The translations under genes and the position numbers were made by a program. The notes below the pieces were generated by a model. That model was not told the DNA's origin, ran no database searches, and saw only the letters and a program-made list of their open reading frames with translations. DNA of 6,261 nt from Alphaproteobacteria bacterium. GTDB lineage: Bacteria; Pseudomonadota; Alphaproteobacteria; SMXP01. Positions 1-5,401 of the stretch are shown piece by piece; position 1 is the first letter of the stretch, and every line of letters begins with the position of its first letter. The stretch lies in contig JANQLI010000107.1 of assembly GCA_028280675.1 (NCBI GenBank), forward strand, positions 1 to 6,261, read 5' to 3'.

Positions 1-104
1 CCAAAGATATACTCACCCATTTTCGGGTTCCAACGGTGAGTTTGGTGACCAAAGTGCACACCAGCTTCCAAAAGCTGGCGCATGGTAAAGTCTGGCGCCG
101 CCAT
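1..104 (-). CDS. rpsB: 30S ribosomal protein S2, N-terminal part (cut by window edge)
   Basis: S2 is a structural protein of the small ribosomal subunit that joins late in assembly and contacts S1. Only the first 34 codons plus two bases are present. The translation begins MAAPDFTMRQLLEAG and continues VHFGHQTHRWNPKMGEYIFG, which is the highly conserved S2 N-terminus. The ATG at 104-102 is preceded by an AAGGAG ribosome binding site about 6 nt upstream, and the family start fits this codon exactly. The gene continues beyond coordinate 1. In most bacteria rpsB is followed by tsf (elongation factor Ts), but that is outside the window. A promoter and a structured leader lie just upstream, so it is probably transcribed separately from dnaE, although I see no strong terminator after dnaE. 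Confidence 0.97.
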   Translation of the reverse strand, partial: MAAPDFTMRQLLEAGVHFGHQTHRWNPKMGEYIF

Positions 105-131
105 ATCTATCTCCTTTTCCGGTTTCACCTC

Positions 132-209
132 CACGGAACGCGTTTTCGATCAGTCCGAAAACACCGGATGGGGCCGTCTTACTATCGCAAGGGGTCCCGC
201 TGTTCCGTG
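132..209 (-). promoter_or_regulatory. Structured rpsB 5' leader (candidate S2 autoregulatory element)
   Basis: Read on the minus strand, the predicted rpsB leader holds CACGGAAC (209-202) and its perfect complement GTTCCGTG (139-132), an 8-bp long-range stem. It can extend by GC pairs past a bulged base at 201. Directly inside its 3' side lies a perfect 7-bp hairpin, GTTTTCG-GACTGAT-CGAAAAC (162-142). The two helices could stack coaxially, and the fold ends roughly 27 nt before the start codon. In gammaproteobacteria, S2 represses its own translation through a structured rpsB leader. I infer an analogous role here and do not recognise a named alphaproteobacterial motif. The pairing is seen in the sequence; the function is not. 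Confidence 0.5.
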
Positions 210-224
210 TGTGGAATGGCGCGG

Positions 225-252
225 GTTATAGCGGAAAACAGCGAATATGCAA
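225..252 (-). promoter_or_regulatory. Probable rpsB promoter
   Basis: On the minus strand TTGCAT (252-247) and TATAAC (230-225) are separated by 16 nt, or 17 nt if the -35 is read as CTTGCA. Both fit a housekeeping sigma70-type promoter. A GC-rich stretch, CCGCGCC, follows the -10, as is typical of discriminators in stringently controlled ribosomal promoters. Initiation would fall near 218, giving a leader of about 115 nt before the rpsB ATG. Confidence 0.65.
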
Positions 253-268
253 GCCTTGTCCTGCATAT
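245..268. repeat. Inverted repeat overlapping the rpsB -35 element
   Basis: ATATGCA (245-251) and TGCATAT (262-268) form a perfect 7-bp inverted repeat with a 10-nt spacer. One arm overlaps the proposed -35 hexamer of rpsB. It has no T-run on either strand, so it does not look like an intrinsic terminator. It could be an operator for a dimeric regulator, a weak hairpin at the end of the dnaE transcript, or chance. Confidence 0.4.
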
Positions 269-335
269 CTAAGAAAAGCTGACTGCATGACGCATTTTTT
301 GGCTGAATTCCAAGGATTATTCACCCTAAACGGGA

Positions 336-3300
336 TCACATATCCTGCACATCCATGACCCCAGGCAGCGCTTTGAGCGCGCCTTTGACACTCGGCGAAA
401 TCGGGTAGCGCTCGGGAAGCTCCACTTCCATCTCTTGAGCGCCCTTATCGATCATCAGCACCAAATTGACCTGACATGGCCGTGTCCGTTTTTTTGCGAT
501 CCCACTTGCGGTCCCAGGCGCGGTTCCTGGACCAGGGATCACTTTCTTGGCGCGTTCACGGGCGGCGTCCAGTGTGAGCCGGATTGCGTCCAATGTCCCC
601 TCTTCCTCGACAAACACACGAAAGCCAGCAACCGCATCCGCCGTTACATCATCAACCAATTGGACCGCTTTCCCATTCAGGCGCAAAGTATCTTCTTTCC
701 AATCAACCGCAACCGTCATGGCGACAGCTTCCCCTGGCAGCATCTTGTCGCCATCGGCCGCGAGAAGATCGGAGAAAATGATCATCTCGAAATTCCCCGA
801 CGGGTCAGAGAGTTCTAGGAAAGCGAAAGGCCGGTCGCCTTTTTGCGAGCGGCGATTATTCCGCGCACTAATCACACCGGCAAGCTTTGCGATTGTGGTC
901 TGTTGATCCGCTTGTTCTTTTAATTCAGCATAAGTGAGCACGCCCTTGCGGCGTAACATCGACATATAATCGTCAAGCGGGTGACCTGACAGAAAGAAGC
1001 CAATCGCGTCGCGTTCTTCTTGCAGCTTTTGGATCGGCTCCCATTCCTCCATAAAAGGCAGTGGCGGATTTTCAAGCGCTACGCTTTCCTCTCCAAAGAG
1101 ACTCACTTGCGGAGAATTGCGGTCTTGCGCGGCCTGTTGCGCAAAGCTGAGAAGAACATCCACCGATTTCATGGTTTGGGCACGATTGGGATGCAGTTTG
1201 TCAAAGGCACCGGCTTTTGCAAGGTTTTCAAACGCGCGTTTATTGACAATTTGCGGGTCAATACGTTGTGCAAAATCAAAAAGATCTTGAAACGGACCGC
1301 CCTCTTCGCGCACATCGACAACATGTTGCATGGCCGCCTCGCCGACATTCTTAATCGCCGACAAGGCGTAGAGGATTTTGCCATCCTCAACCGCAAAGTT
1401 CGATTGTGAACGATTGACGCAAGGCGGGACAATCTCAATATCGGCGTCAATGGCATCGCCTTTAAAGACATTCAGCTTGTCCGTGTTACCCTTATCAAGC
1501 GACATTGAGGCGGCGTAAAATTCAACCGGGTAATTCGCTTTTAAGTAAGCCGTTTGATAAGCGACATAGGCATAACACGCCGAGTGGCTTTTATTAAAGC
1601 CGTAACCGGCAAACTTGTTGACTTGATCAAAAATTTTTGCCGCTTGTTTTTTATCGACGCCTTTTTCAACAGCGCCATCAACAAAGCGCGCTTTTTGTTC
1701 ATCCATTTCGGACTGAATCTTTTTACCCATCGCACGGCGCAAGAGATCCGCTTCACCAAGAGAATAGCCAGACAAAACTTGCGCAACCTGCATGACTTGC
1801 TCTTGATAAATCATGATGCCGTAAGTATCGAGCAAGATCGGCTTGATCATGTCGTGCATGTAATCAGGCTCGACACGGCCGTGTTTGTTATCAAGATAGA
1901 GGGAGATGTTTTCCATTGGACCTGGGCGGAACAGCGCCACAAGCGCGATCAAGTCCTCGATATTGCTGGGCCGCGCCTGGCGCAACAGATCCCGCATGCC
2001 CGCACTCTCAAATTGGAAGATGCCAACCGTCTCCCCGCGCCCCATCATCTGATAGGTCTTTTCATCATCAAGCGGCAATCTCTCAATATCAATCTCAACG
2101 CCATTGGCATGCAAAAATTGCTCGGCTTTTTTCAAAACGGTTAGTGTTTTCAAACCAAGGAAATCAAACTTGACGAGACCCGCCGGTTCCACCCACTTCA
2201 TATTGTATTGCGTCACCGGCATGTCCGAACGCGGATCGCGATAGGTCGGCACCAATTCTTCCAGCGGCCGGTCCCCAATCACCACACCCGCCGCATGGGT
2301 GGAGGCATGACGATAAAGCCCTTCAAGCTTCAAAGCGATCTCCATAAGGCGTTCGACTGTCTCATCATTGTCGCGCATGACTTGGAGTTCGATCTCGCTT
2401 TCAATCGCTTGCGCAAGGGTCACGGGGTTTGCCGGATTATTCGGAATCAACTTGCAAATGCGATCGACCTGGCCATAGGGCATCTGCAGCACACGCCCGA
2501 CATCGCGCACCACAGCACGCGCTTGCAATTTTCCCAGCGTAATGATTTGCGCGACGCGATCATGACCATATTTCTTTTGCACATAGCTGATGACTTCATC
2601 ACGGCGTTCTTGGCAAAAATCAATATCAAAGTCCGGCATCGACACACGTTCAGGATTCAGAAAACGCTCAAACAGAAGGGCGAACCGCAAAGGATCGAGA
2701 TCGGTAATCGTCAACGCCCACGCAATAATGGACCCTGCGCCTGACCCACGCCCTGGCCCCACAGGAATGTCATGGTCTTTTGACCATTTGATAAAGTCCG
2801 CAACAATCAGGAAGTAACCGGGGAAATCCATTTTGATAATAATGTCGAGCTCGAAATGTAATCGATCCCAATATTCTTTTTCGTCCACACCCGGCGCACA
2901 GCCATGCACGTCCAGACGCGCGCGCAGTCCTTCTTCTGCTTGCCGGCGAAGCTCATCCGCCTCTTCCAGACCATCACCCGTATCGAAGCGCGGTAAAATC
3001 GGATCACGCAATTTCGGCATATAAGAACAGCGCCGGGCAATCACGACCGTGTTTTCAATCGCTTCCGGCAGATCGTGAAACAGCGTCTTCATCTCATCCG
3101 GCGATTTAAAATAATGCTCTGGAGTCAACCGAAAGCGATCATCCTGCGCGAGATAGGCGCCTTGCGCGATACACAACAAGGCATCGTGGGCAATCGCCAT
3201 ATCCGCTGTGGCGAAATAGGGTTCGTTGGTCGCCACAAGGGGCACATCATACGCATAGGCAAATTCAATAAGCGCGCTTTCTGTCCGGCGCGAGACGTCA

Positions 3301-3926
3301 TCATCATGACGTTGAAGCTCAACATAGAGATGATCCGGAAATAATGCGATCAAACGTTGAAAGATATTTTGCGCATGCGTCTTTTGACCTTTGAGCAGCA
3401 ATTGATCGATGGGGCCATGGCGGCCCCCAGTAAGCGCAATCAGACCGTCCCGGTGTTTGGCCAGCTCCTCTAATGTCGTGTGCGGCTTGGCGCCACTATA
3501 GACATCATTATAGGCATTGCTGACCAGGGCCATGAGATTTTCAAAACCGGTTTCGTTTTTGGCGATAAGCGCGATGGGATAAAGGTGCTCTTCCTCGCGC
3601 AAGCCCGGTCGCGTATTGCGCGCCGCTTTGTCATCACCAGCAATCAAGGGCGCAATGTCCACGGACACTGTGCCGCCAATGATGGGTTGAATGCCTTCTT
3701 TTGAGAGAGTCGTCGCAAATTCAAGCGCGCCGAAGAGGTTATTGGTGTCTGTGATCCCAAGCGCCGGCATACTGTGCTCCTGACACAAGGCGGGGAGCTT
3801 TTTGACATGGATCGCCCCTTCGGCGAGCGAATACGCGGTATGAAGGCGCAAATGAATGAAATCGCTTACGCCTTCAGGCGTTGAAGGAAATTCGACTGTG
3901 TTCTGTTCACGTGCGGCGGAGGACAC
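336..3926 (-). CDS. dnaE: DNA polymerase III alpha subunit, replicative DnaE1 type
   Basis: This is the catalytic subunit of the replicative polymerase, 1196 residues against about 1160 in E. coli. A PHP domain begins at about residue 24 (HLRLHTAYS, 25-33). Its metal-binding residues look degenerate: the HxH motif reads HLR and the next motif reads TDTNNLFG, so intrinsic PHP proofreading is unlikely. The palm follows, with GPGRGSGAGS (390-399), PDFDIDFC (431-438; Asp432 and Asp434 match E. coli Asp401 and Asp403) and VKFDFLGL (Asp588 matches Asp555). A helix-hairpin-helix region lies at about 830-910, a beta-clamp motif QVSLF at 940-944, an OB fold at about 1012-1092, and a Pro/Gly/Thr-rich linker at 1131-1142 precedes the tau-binding tail. 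The start is GTG at 3926-3924. An in-frame TAG lies three codons upstream and no other good start precedes the conserved region. The Shine-Dalgarno is weak (GAGTAGAG). It is not the mutagenic DnaE2. Confidence 0.98.
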   Translation of the reverse strand: MSSAAREQNTVEFPSTPEGVSDFIHLRLHTAYSLAEGAIHVKKLPALCQEHSMPALGITDTNNLFGALEFATTLSKEGIQPIIGGTVSVDIAPLIAGDDKAARNTRPGLREEEHLYPIALIAKNETGFENLMALVSNAYNDVYSGAKPHTTLEELAKHRDGLIALTGGRHGPIDQLLLKGQKTHAQNIFQRLIALFPDHLYVELQRHDDDVSRRTESALIEFAYAYDVPLVATNEPYFATADMAIAHDALLCIAQGAYLAQDDRFRLTPEHYFKSPDEMKTLFHDLPEAIENTVVIARRCSYMPKLRDPILPRFDTGDGLEEADELRRQAEEGLRARLDVHGCAPGVDEKEYWDRLHFELDIIIKMDFPGYFLIVADFIKWSKDHDIPVGPGRGSGAGSIIAWALTITDLDPLRFALLFERFLNPERVSMPDFDIDFCQERRDEVISYVQKKYGHDRVAQIITLGKLQARAVVRDVGRVLQMPYGQVDRICKLIPNNPANPVTLAQAIESEIELQVMRDNDETVERLMEIALKLEGLYRHASTHAAGVVIGDRPLEELVPTYRDPRSDMPVTQYNMKWVEPAGLVKFDFLGLKTLTVLKKAEQFLHANGVEIDIERLPLDDEKTYQMMGRGETVGIFQFESAGMRDLLRQARPSNIEDLIALVALFRPGPMENISLYLDNKHGRVEPDYMHDMIKPILLDTYGIMIYQEQVMQVAQVLSGYSLGEADLLRRAMGKKIQSEMDEQKARFVDGAVEKGVDKKQAAKIFDQVNKFAGYGFNKSHSACYAYVAYQTAYLKANYPVEFYAASMSLDKGNTDKLNVFKGDAIDADIEIVPPCVNRSQSNFAVEDGKILYALSAIKNVGEAAMQHVVDVREEGGPFQDLFDFAQRIDPQIVNKRAFENLAKAGAFDKLHPNRAQTMKSVDVLLSFAQQAAQDRNSPQVSLFGEESVALENPPLPFMEEWEPIQKLQEERDAIGFFLSGHPLDDYMSMLRRKGVLTYAELKEQADQQTTIAKLAGVISARNNRRSQKGDRPFAFLELSDPSGNFEMIIFSDLLAADGDKMLPGEAVAMTVAVDWKEDTLRLNGKAVQLVDDVTADAVAGFRVFVEEEGTLDAIRLTLDAARERAKKVIPGPGTAPGTASGIAKKRTRPCQVNLVLMIDKGAQEMEVELPERYPISPSVKGALKALPGVMDVQDM

Positions 3927-3950
3927 GGCACTCTACTCACATCAGTGGTG

Positions 3951-3975
3951 AAAAATGCGGGGCCTCGTAGGCCCC
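3951..3975 (-). terminator. Intrinsic terminator between the short gene and dnaE
   Basis: Read on the minus strand, GGGGCC-TACGA-GGCCCC forms a perfect 6-bp GC-only stem with a 5-nt loop, followed by GCA and five T residues. The plus-strand reading lacks a T-run, so it is directional. The T-run ends 24 nt before the dnaE GTG. It would end transcripts from the 34-codon gene at 4050-4154. Because it is so close to dnaE, it could also act as an attenuator in a dnaE leader. Confidence 0.75.
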
Positions 3976-3985
3976 TTGCTTGAGT

Positions 3986-4010
3986 CCCATACTGGCCTGT
4001 GCCAGGGGGG
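3986..4010 (-). other. Stem-loop upstream of the terminator
   Basis: On the minus strand CTGGC-ACAG-GCCAG (4005-3992) forms a 5-bp stem with a tetraloop. It is flanked by a C-run on one side (4010-4006) and GGG (3988-3986) on the other, which could lengthen the stem. The same C-run could instead pair with the GGGGC arm of the downstream terminator, making the two structures mutually exclusive. I could not fold it computationally. Confidence 0.35.
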
Positions 4011-4030
4011 CTGTCATTGATGGATTTCAC

Positions 4031-4039
4031 TTATCCACA
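4031..4039 (+). promoter_or_regulatory. Consensus DnaA box
   Basis: TTATCCACA is a perfect match to the high-affinity 9-mer bound by the replication initiator DnaA. It lies in the 123-nt gap between the short gene and dnaE. In a window of this size, about 0.05 such matches are expected on both strands for random equal base composition. The intergenic position upstream of a replication gene makes it more credible. I see no second box nearby and no AT-rich unwinding region, so this is not an origin. Confidence 0.5.
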
Positions 4040-4049
4040 GCTTTTTAAT

Positions 4050-4154
4050 TTAGCTCAGCGCGCCCGCCTCAGCGAGTTGCATCCATAGGAGGCAGGTCCA
4101 AAAACACCCGCCTAAAACCACCAAAGCTAAACAATCCTGGACAATCTGCTTCAT
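4050..4154 (-). CDS. Short SOS-regulated single-span membrane protein (SidA-like by profile)
   Basis: This 34-codon gene starts at ATG 4154-4152 and ends at TAA 4052-4050. Its ribosome binding site AGGAG (4166-4162) lies 7 nt before the ATG, and it has its own promoter and terminator. The peptide begins MKQIVQDC. A hydrophobic helix at about residues 8-28 follows (pieces: LALVVLGG, CFWTCLLWM), and the short tail is AEAGALS. It has three cysteines (8, 17, 21) and two tryptophans (19, 24) in or near the span. The basic N-terminus suggests the tail is outside the cytoplasm. Two LexA boxes overlap its promoter and leader, so induction by DNA damage is expected. Caulobacter SidA is a 29-residue SOS-induced inner-membrane peptide that blocks division through FtsW/FtsN. 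The size, topology and regulation match, but I cannot show homology, so the role is inference. A short toxin peptide or another membrane regulator remains possible. Confidence 0.75.
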   Translation of the reverse strand: MKQIVQDCLALVVLGGCFWTCLLWMQLAEAGALS

Positions 4155-4158
4155 CTGT

Positions 4159-4173
4159 GTTCTCCTCTTGTTC
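4159..4173. promoter_or_regulatory. LexA (SOS) box 1
   Basis: GTTCTCCTCTTGTTC on the plus strand matches the alphaproteobacterial LexA operator GTTC-N7-GTTC exactly. It lies just downstream of the predicted transcription start of the 34-codon gene and covers its Shine-Dalgarno, so bound LexA would block early transcription. The box is well defined; which LexA binds it is inferred from the taxon. Confidence 0.8.
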
Positions 4174-4181
4174 TCACGAGG

Positions 4182-4210
4182 ATTGTTCTTCTTTTGTTCT
4201 TTTTGGTCAA
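4182..4210 (-). promoter_or_regulatory. Probable LexA-controlled promoter of the 34-codon gene
   Basis: On the minus strand TTGACC (4210-4205) matches five of six -35 consensus bases. It is 17 nt from AACAAT (4187-4182), which matches four of six -10 bases. The transcription start would be near 4175, giving a leader of about 20 nt. LexA box 2 occupies most of the spacer and the first -10 bases. Box 1 covers the start-proximal region. This is the layout of a tightly repressed SOS promoter. Confidence 0.6.
4185..4199. promoter_or_regulatory. LexA (SOS) box 2
   Basis: GTTCTTCTTTTGTTC on the plus strand is a second exact GTTC-N7-GTTC operator with a T-rich spacer of the kind seen in alphaproteobacterial SOS boxes. 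Its first base is 26 nt from the first base of box 1. It lies between the proposed -35 and -10 of the 34-codon gene and overlaps the -10. Confidence 0.82.
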
Positions 4211-4213
4211 GAG

Positions 4214-4236
4214 AAAAAAATGCCGTTCTTAAGAAC
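4214..4236 (-). terminator. Palindrome plus T-run after the lolD/GFA transcript (weak terminator candidate)
   Basis: A perfect 12-bp palindrome, GTTCTTAAGAAC (4225-4236), is followed on the minus strand by GGCA and seven T residues (4220-4214). As RNA it would give only a 4-bp stem with a UUAA loop, and the T-run is offset, so termination would be weak. It lies 47 nt after the GFA gene and just upstream of the SOS promoter. It may instead be a protein-binding palindrome. Confidence 0.35.
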
Positions 4237-4283
4237 TTTCACATAAAGCCAATTTTTCAGGGAATTAAGCGGGTTTTCGCCCT

Positions 4284-4691
4284 TCAGTGCTGGGCCTTTT
4301 GCGGCAGGTCGTCTGTGATGTCGTAATAATCACCCTTATCAGCACAGAAAATATGCTCTCGCAGTTTCAGACCCGTGGGGTTGTCAAAGCAACTCGCTGA
4401 GATCGAGATAAGGTGTTTCCATTTTTCAATACCAGGCGTTTCGTAAAAGAGCGAAGAACCACAGGAATCACAAAACCCACGGCGAGCAAAATCAGATGAG
4501 TTATACCATTTCACATGATCCTCACCCGTCTTAAACGTGAATTGGTCTCTATCACAATAGGTGCTGACCCAATAATGCCCCGACCATTGACGACATTGTG
4601 TGCAATGACAAGCGATAGGCTGTACGAGATCACCAATAATAGAAAAGGTCACTTTTCCGCATAAGCAGTGTCCATAATGCGTTTCCGTCAT
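4284..4691 (-). CDS. GFA/CENP-V family zinc-binding protein
   Basis: The product has 135 residues and a complete GFA fold signature. The cysteine pattern is C9-x-C11 (HCLCGKV), C28-x-C30-x2-C33 (CHCTQC) and C74-x2-C77 (FCDSCGSSL). This gives the seven cysteines that bind two zinc ions in the family. The family is named after a glutathione-dependent formaldehyde-activating enzyme of Paracoccus, but most small members have no proven substrate, and I do not assign one. It has no signal peptide or membrane segment, so it should be cytoplasmic. The ATG at 4691-4689 lies 20 nt after the lolD stop behind a weak purine-rich GAGAAAA stretch, so co-transcription with lolD is likely. Its role there is unclear, and it has no obvious link to lipoprotein export. 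Confidence 0.9.
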   Translation of the reverse strand: MTETHYGHCLCGKVTFSIIGDLVQPIACHCTQCRQWSGHYWVSTYCDRDQFTFKTGEDHVKWYNSSDFARRGFCDSCGSSLFYETPGIEKWKHLISISASCFDNPTGLKLREHIFCADKGDYYDITDDLPQKAQH

Positions 4692-4711
4692 TTTTCTCTT
4701 ACCTATGTTGG

Positions 4712-5392
4712 CTACCCCTCCACCAGCACCCCGTTTTCAAGGCGCACGACGCGGGACATAGAGCGCGCAAGGTCCATATTATGGGTCGCGATAATAGCGG
4801 AGAGTCCCTCTTTGTTGACGAGAGACATCAGGCTATCGAAGACAGAATCTGCGGTTTTCGGATCAAGATTGCCGGTAGGTTCATCGGCCAACAAAACTTT
4901 AGGACGATTTGCCAACGCACGGGCAATCGCAACGCGCTGCTGCTCACCGCCAGAAAGCTGCATCGGTTGATGGTGAAGGCGCTCGGCAAGGCCCAAGTTT
5001 GATAATAATTCTTTTGAGCGCAGATCCGCCGTGCCGCGCCCTGTTCCTGCAATCATTTGCGGTAAAGTAATATTCTCTAGGGCGGTAAATTCCGGCAGCA
5101 AATGATGGAATTGATAGACAAAGCCGAATTGATCGCGGCGCATGCGTGTCCGTTGGCCGTCCGACATCGTAATGCAATCTTTGCCATTGAGGAGGACTTG
5201 ACCGCCATCTGGCGCTTCCAGCAACCCCGCAATATGAAGAAGCGTTGACTTGCCCGACCCAGAGGGTCCCAGCAGAGCAACGACCTCGCCTTTTTGCAAC
5301 GTTAGATTCACACCGCGCAAGACCTCAAGATGCGCATCGCCCTGATCGAAACTTTGCGTGATATTACGAATCTCAAGAACCGGTTTGACCAT
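4712..5392 (-). CDS. lolD: Lipoprotein-releasing ABC transporter ATPase LolD
   Basis: LolD powers extraction of outer-membrane lipoproteins from the inner membrane and their transfer to the carrier LolA, working with the permease encoded just upstream. With the ATG at 5392-5390 the protein has 226 residues, about family length. Counting from that Met, Walker A is GPSGSGKST at 42-50 and the Q-loop lies in FVYQFHHLLPEFTALEN at about 91-107, a stretch characteristic of LolD. The ABC signature LSGGEQQR is at 146-153, Walker B VLLADEP at 166-172, the D-loop GNLD at 174-177 and the switch His at 204. An alternative GTG lies two codons upstream at 5398-5396. I prefer the ATG because AGGGGG (5403-5398) is spaced 5 nt from it, whereas the GTG would sit inside that ribosome binding site. 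That site overlaps the permease stop codon, so the two genes are probably translationally coupled. Confidence 0.96.
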   Translation of the reverse strand: MVKPVLEIRNITQSFDQGDAHLEVLRGVNLTLQKGEVVALLGPSGSGKSTLLHIAGLLEAPDGGQVLLNGKDCITMSDGQRTRMRRDQFGFVYQFHHLLPEFTALENITLPQMIAGTGRGTADLRSKELLSNLGLAERLHHQPMQLSGGEQQRVAIARALANRPKVLLADEPTGNLDPKTADSVFDSLMSLVNKEGLSAIIATHNMDLARSMSRVVRLENGVLVEG

Positions 5393-5401
5393 CTCCACCC
5401 C

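Noticed and set aside
36..272. 78-codon plus-strand ORF over the rpsB start
   Set aside because: It runs antisense to the S2 N-terminus, the rpsB ribosome binding site and the promoter. It has no family resemblance.
265..295. 8-codon minus-strand ORF (MRHAVSFS) between dnaE and rpsB
   Set aside because: There is no Shine-Dalgarno before it, it is very short, and it lies in what is probably untranslated spacer.
1554..2144. 196-codon plus-strand ORF inside dnaE
   Set aside because: It is antisense to the conserved polymerase palm and fingers, has no recognisable domain, and its openness is explained by dnaE codon usage on the other strand.
2208..2744. 178-codon plus-strand ORF inside dnaE
   Set aside because: It is antisense to the PDFDIDF and GPGRGSGAGS region. 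The translation is rich in His/Arg with no family resemblance, as expected of a shadow frame.
3951..3980. Plus-strand reading of the GGGGCC/GGCCCC hairpin as a terminator
   Set aside because: No T-run follows on the plus strand and no plus-strand gene ends there.
3976..4049. Independent small RNA gene downstream of the 34-codon gene
   Set aside because: The stem-loop and terminator are adequately explained as the 3' end of the short gene's transcript. I recognise no SRP, 6S or tmRNA signature.
4000..4050. Replication origin suggested by the DnaA box
   Set aside because: There is only one box, with no cluster and no AT-rich unwinding element or origin-type gene neighbourhood.
4151..4177. GTG-started mini-ORF in the leader of the 34-codon gene
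   Set aside because: It has 8 codons, is out of frame with the main gene, has no ribosome binding site, and ends in a TGA overlapping the ATG. It is too short to call a leader peptide.
4668..4970. Plus-strand ORF across the GFA/lolD junction
   Set aside because: It is antisense to the conserved LolD Walker B and signature regions, with no independent support.
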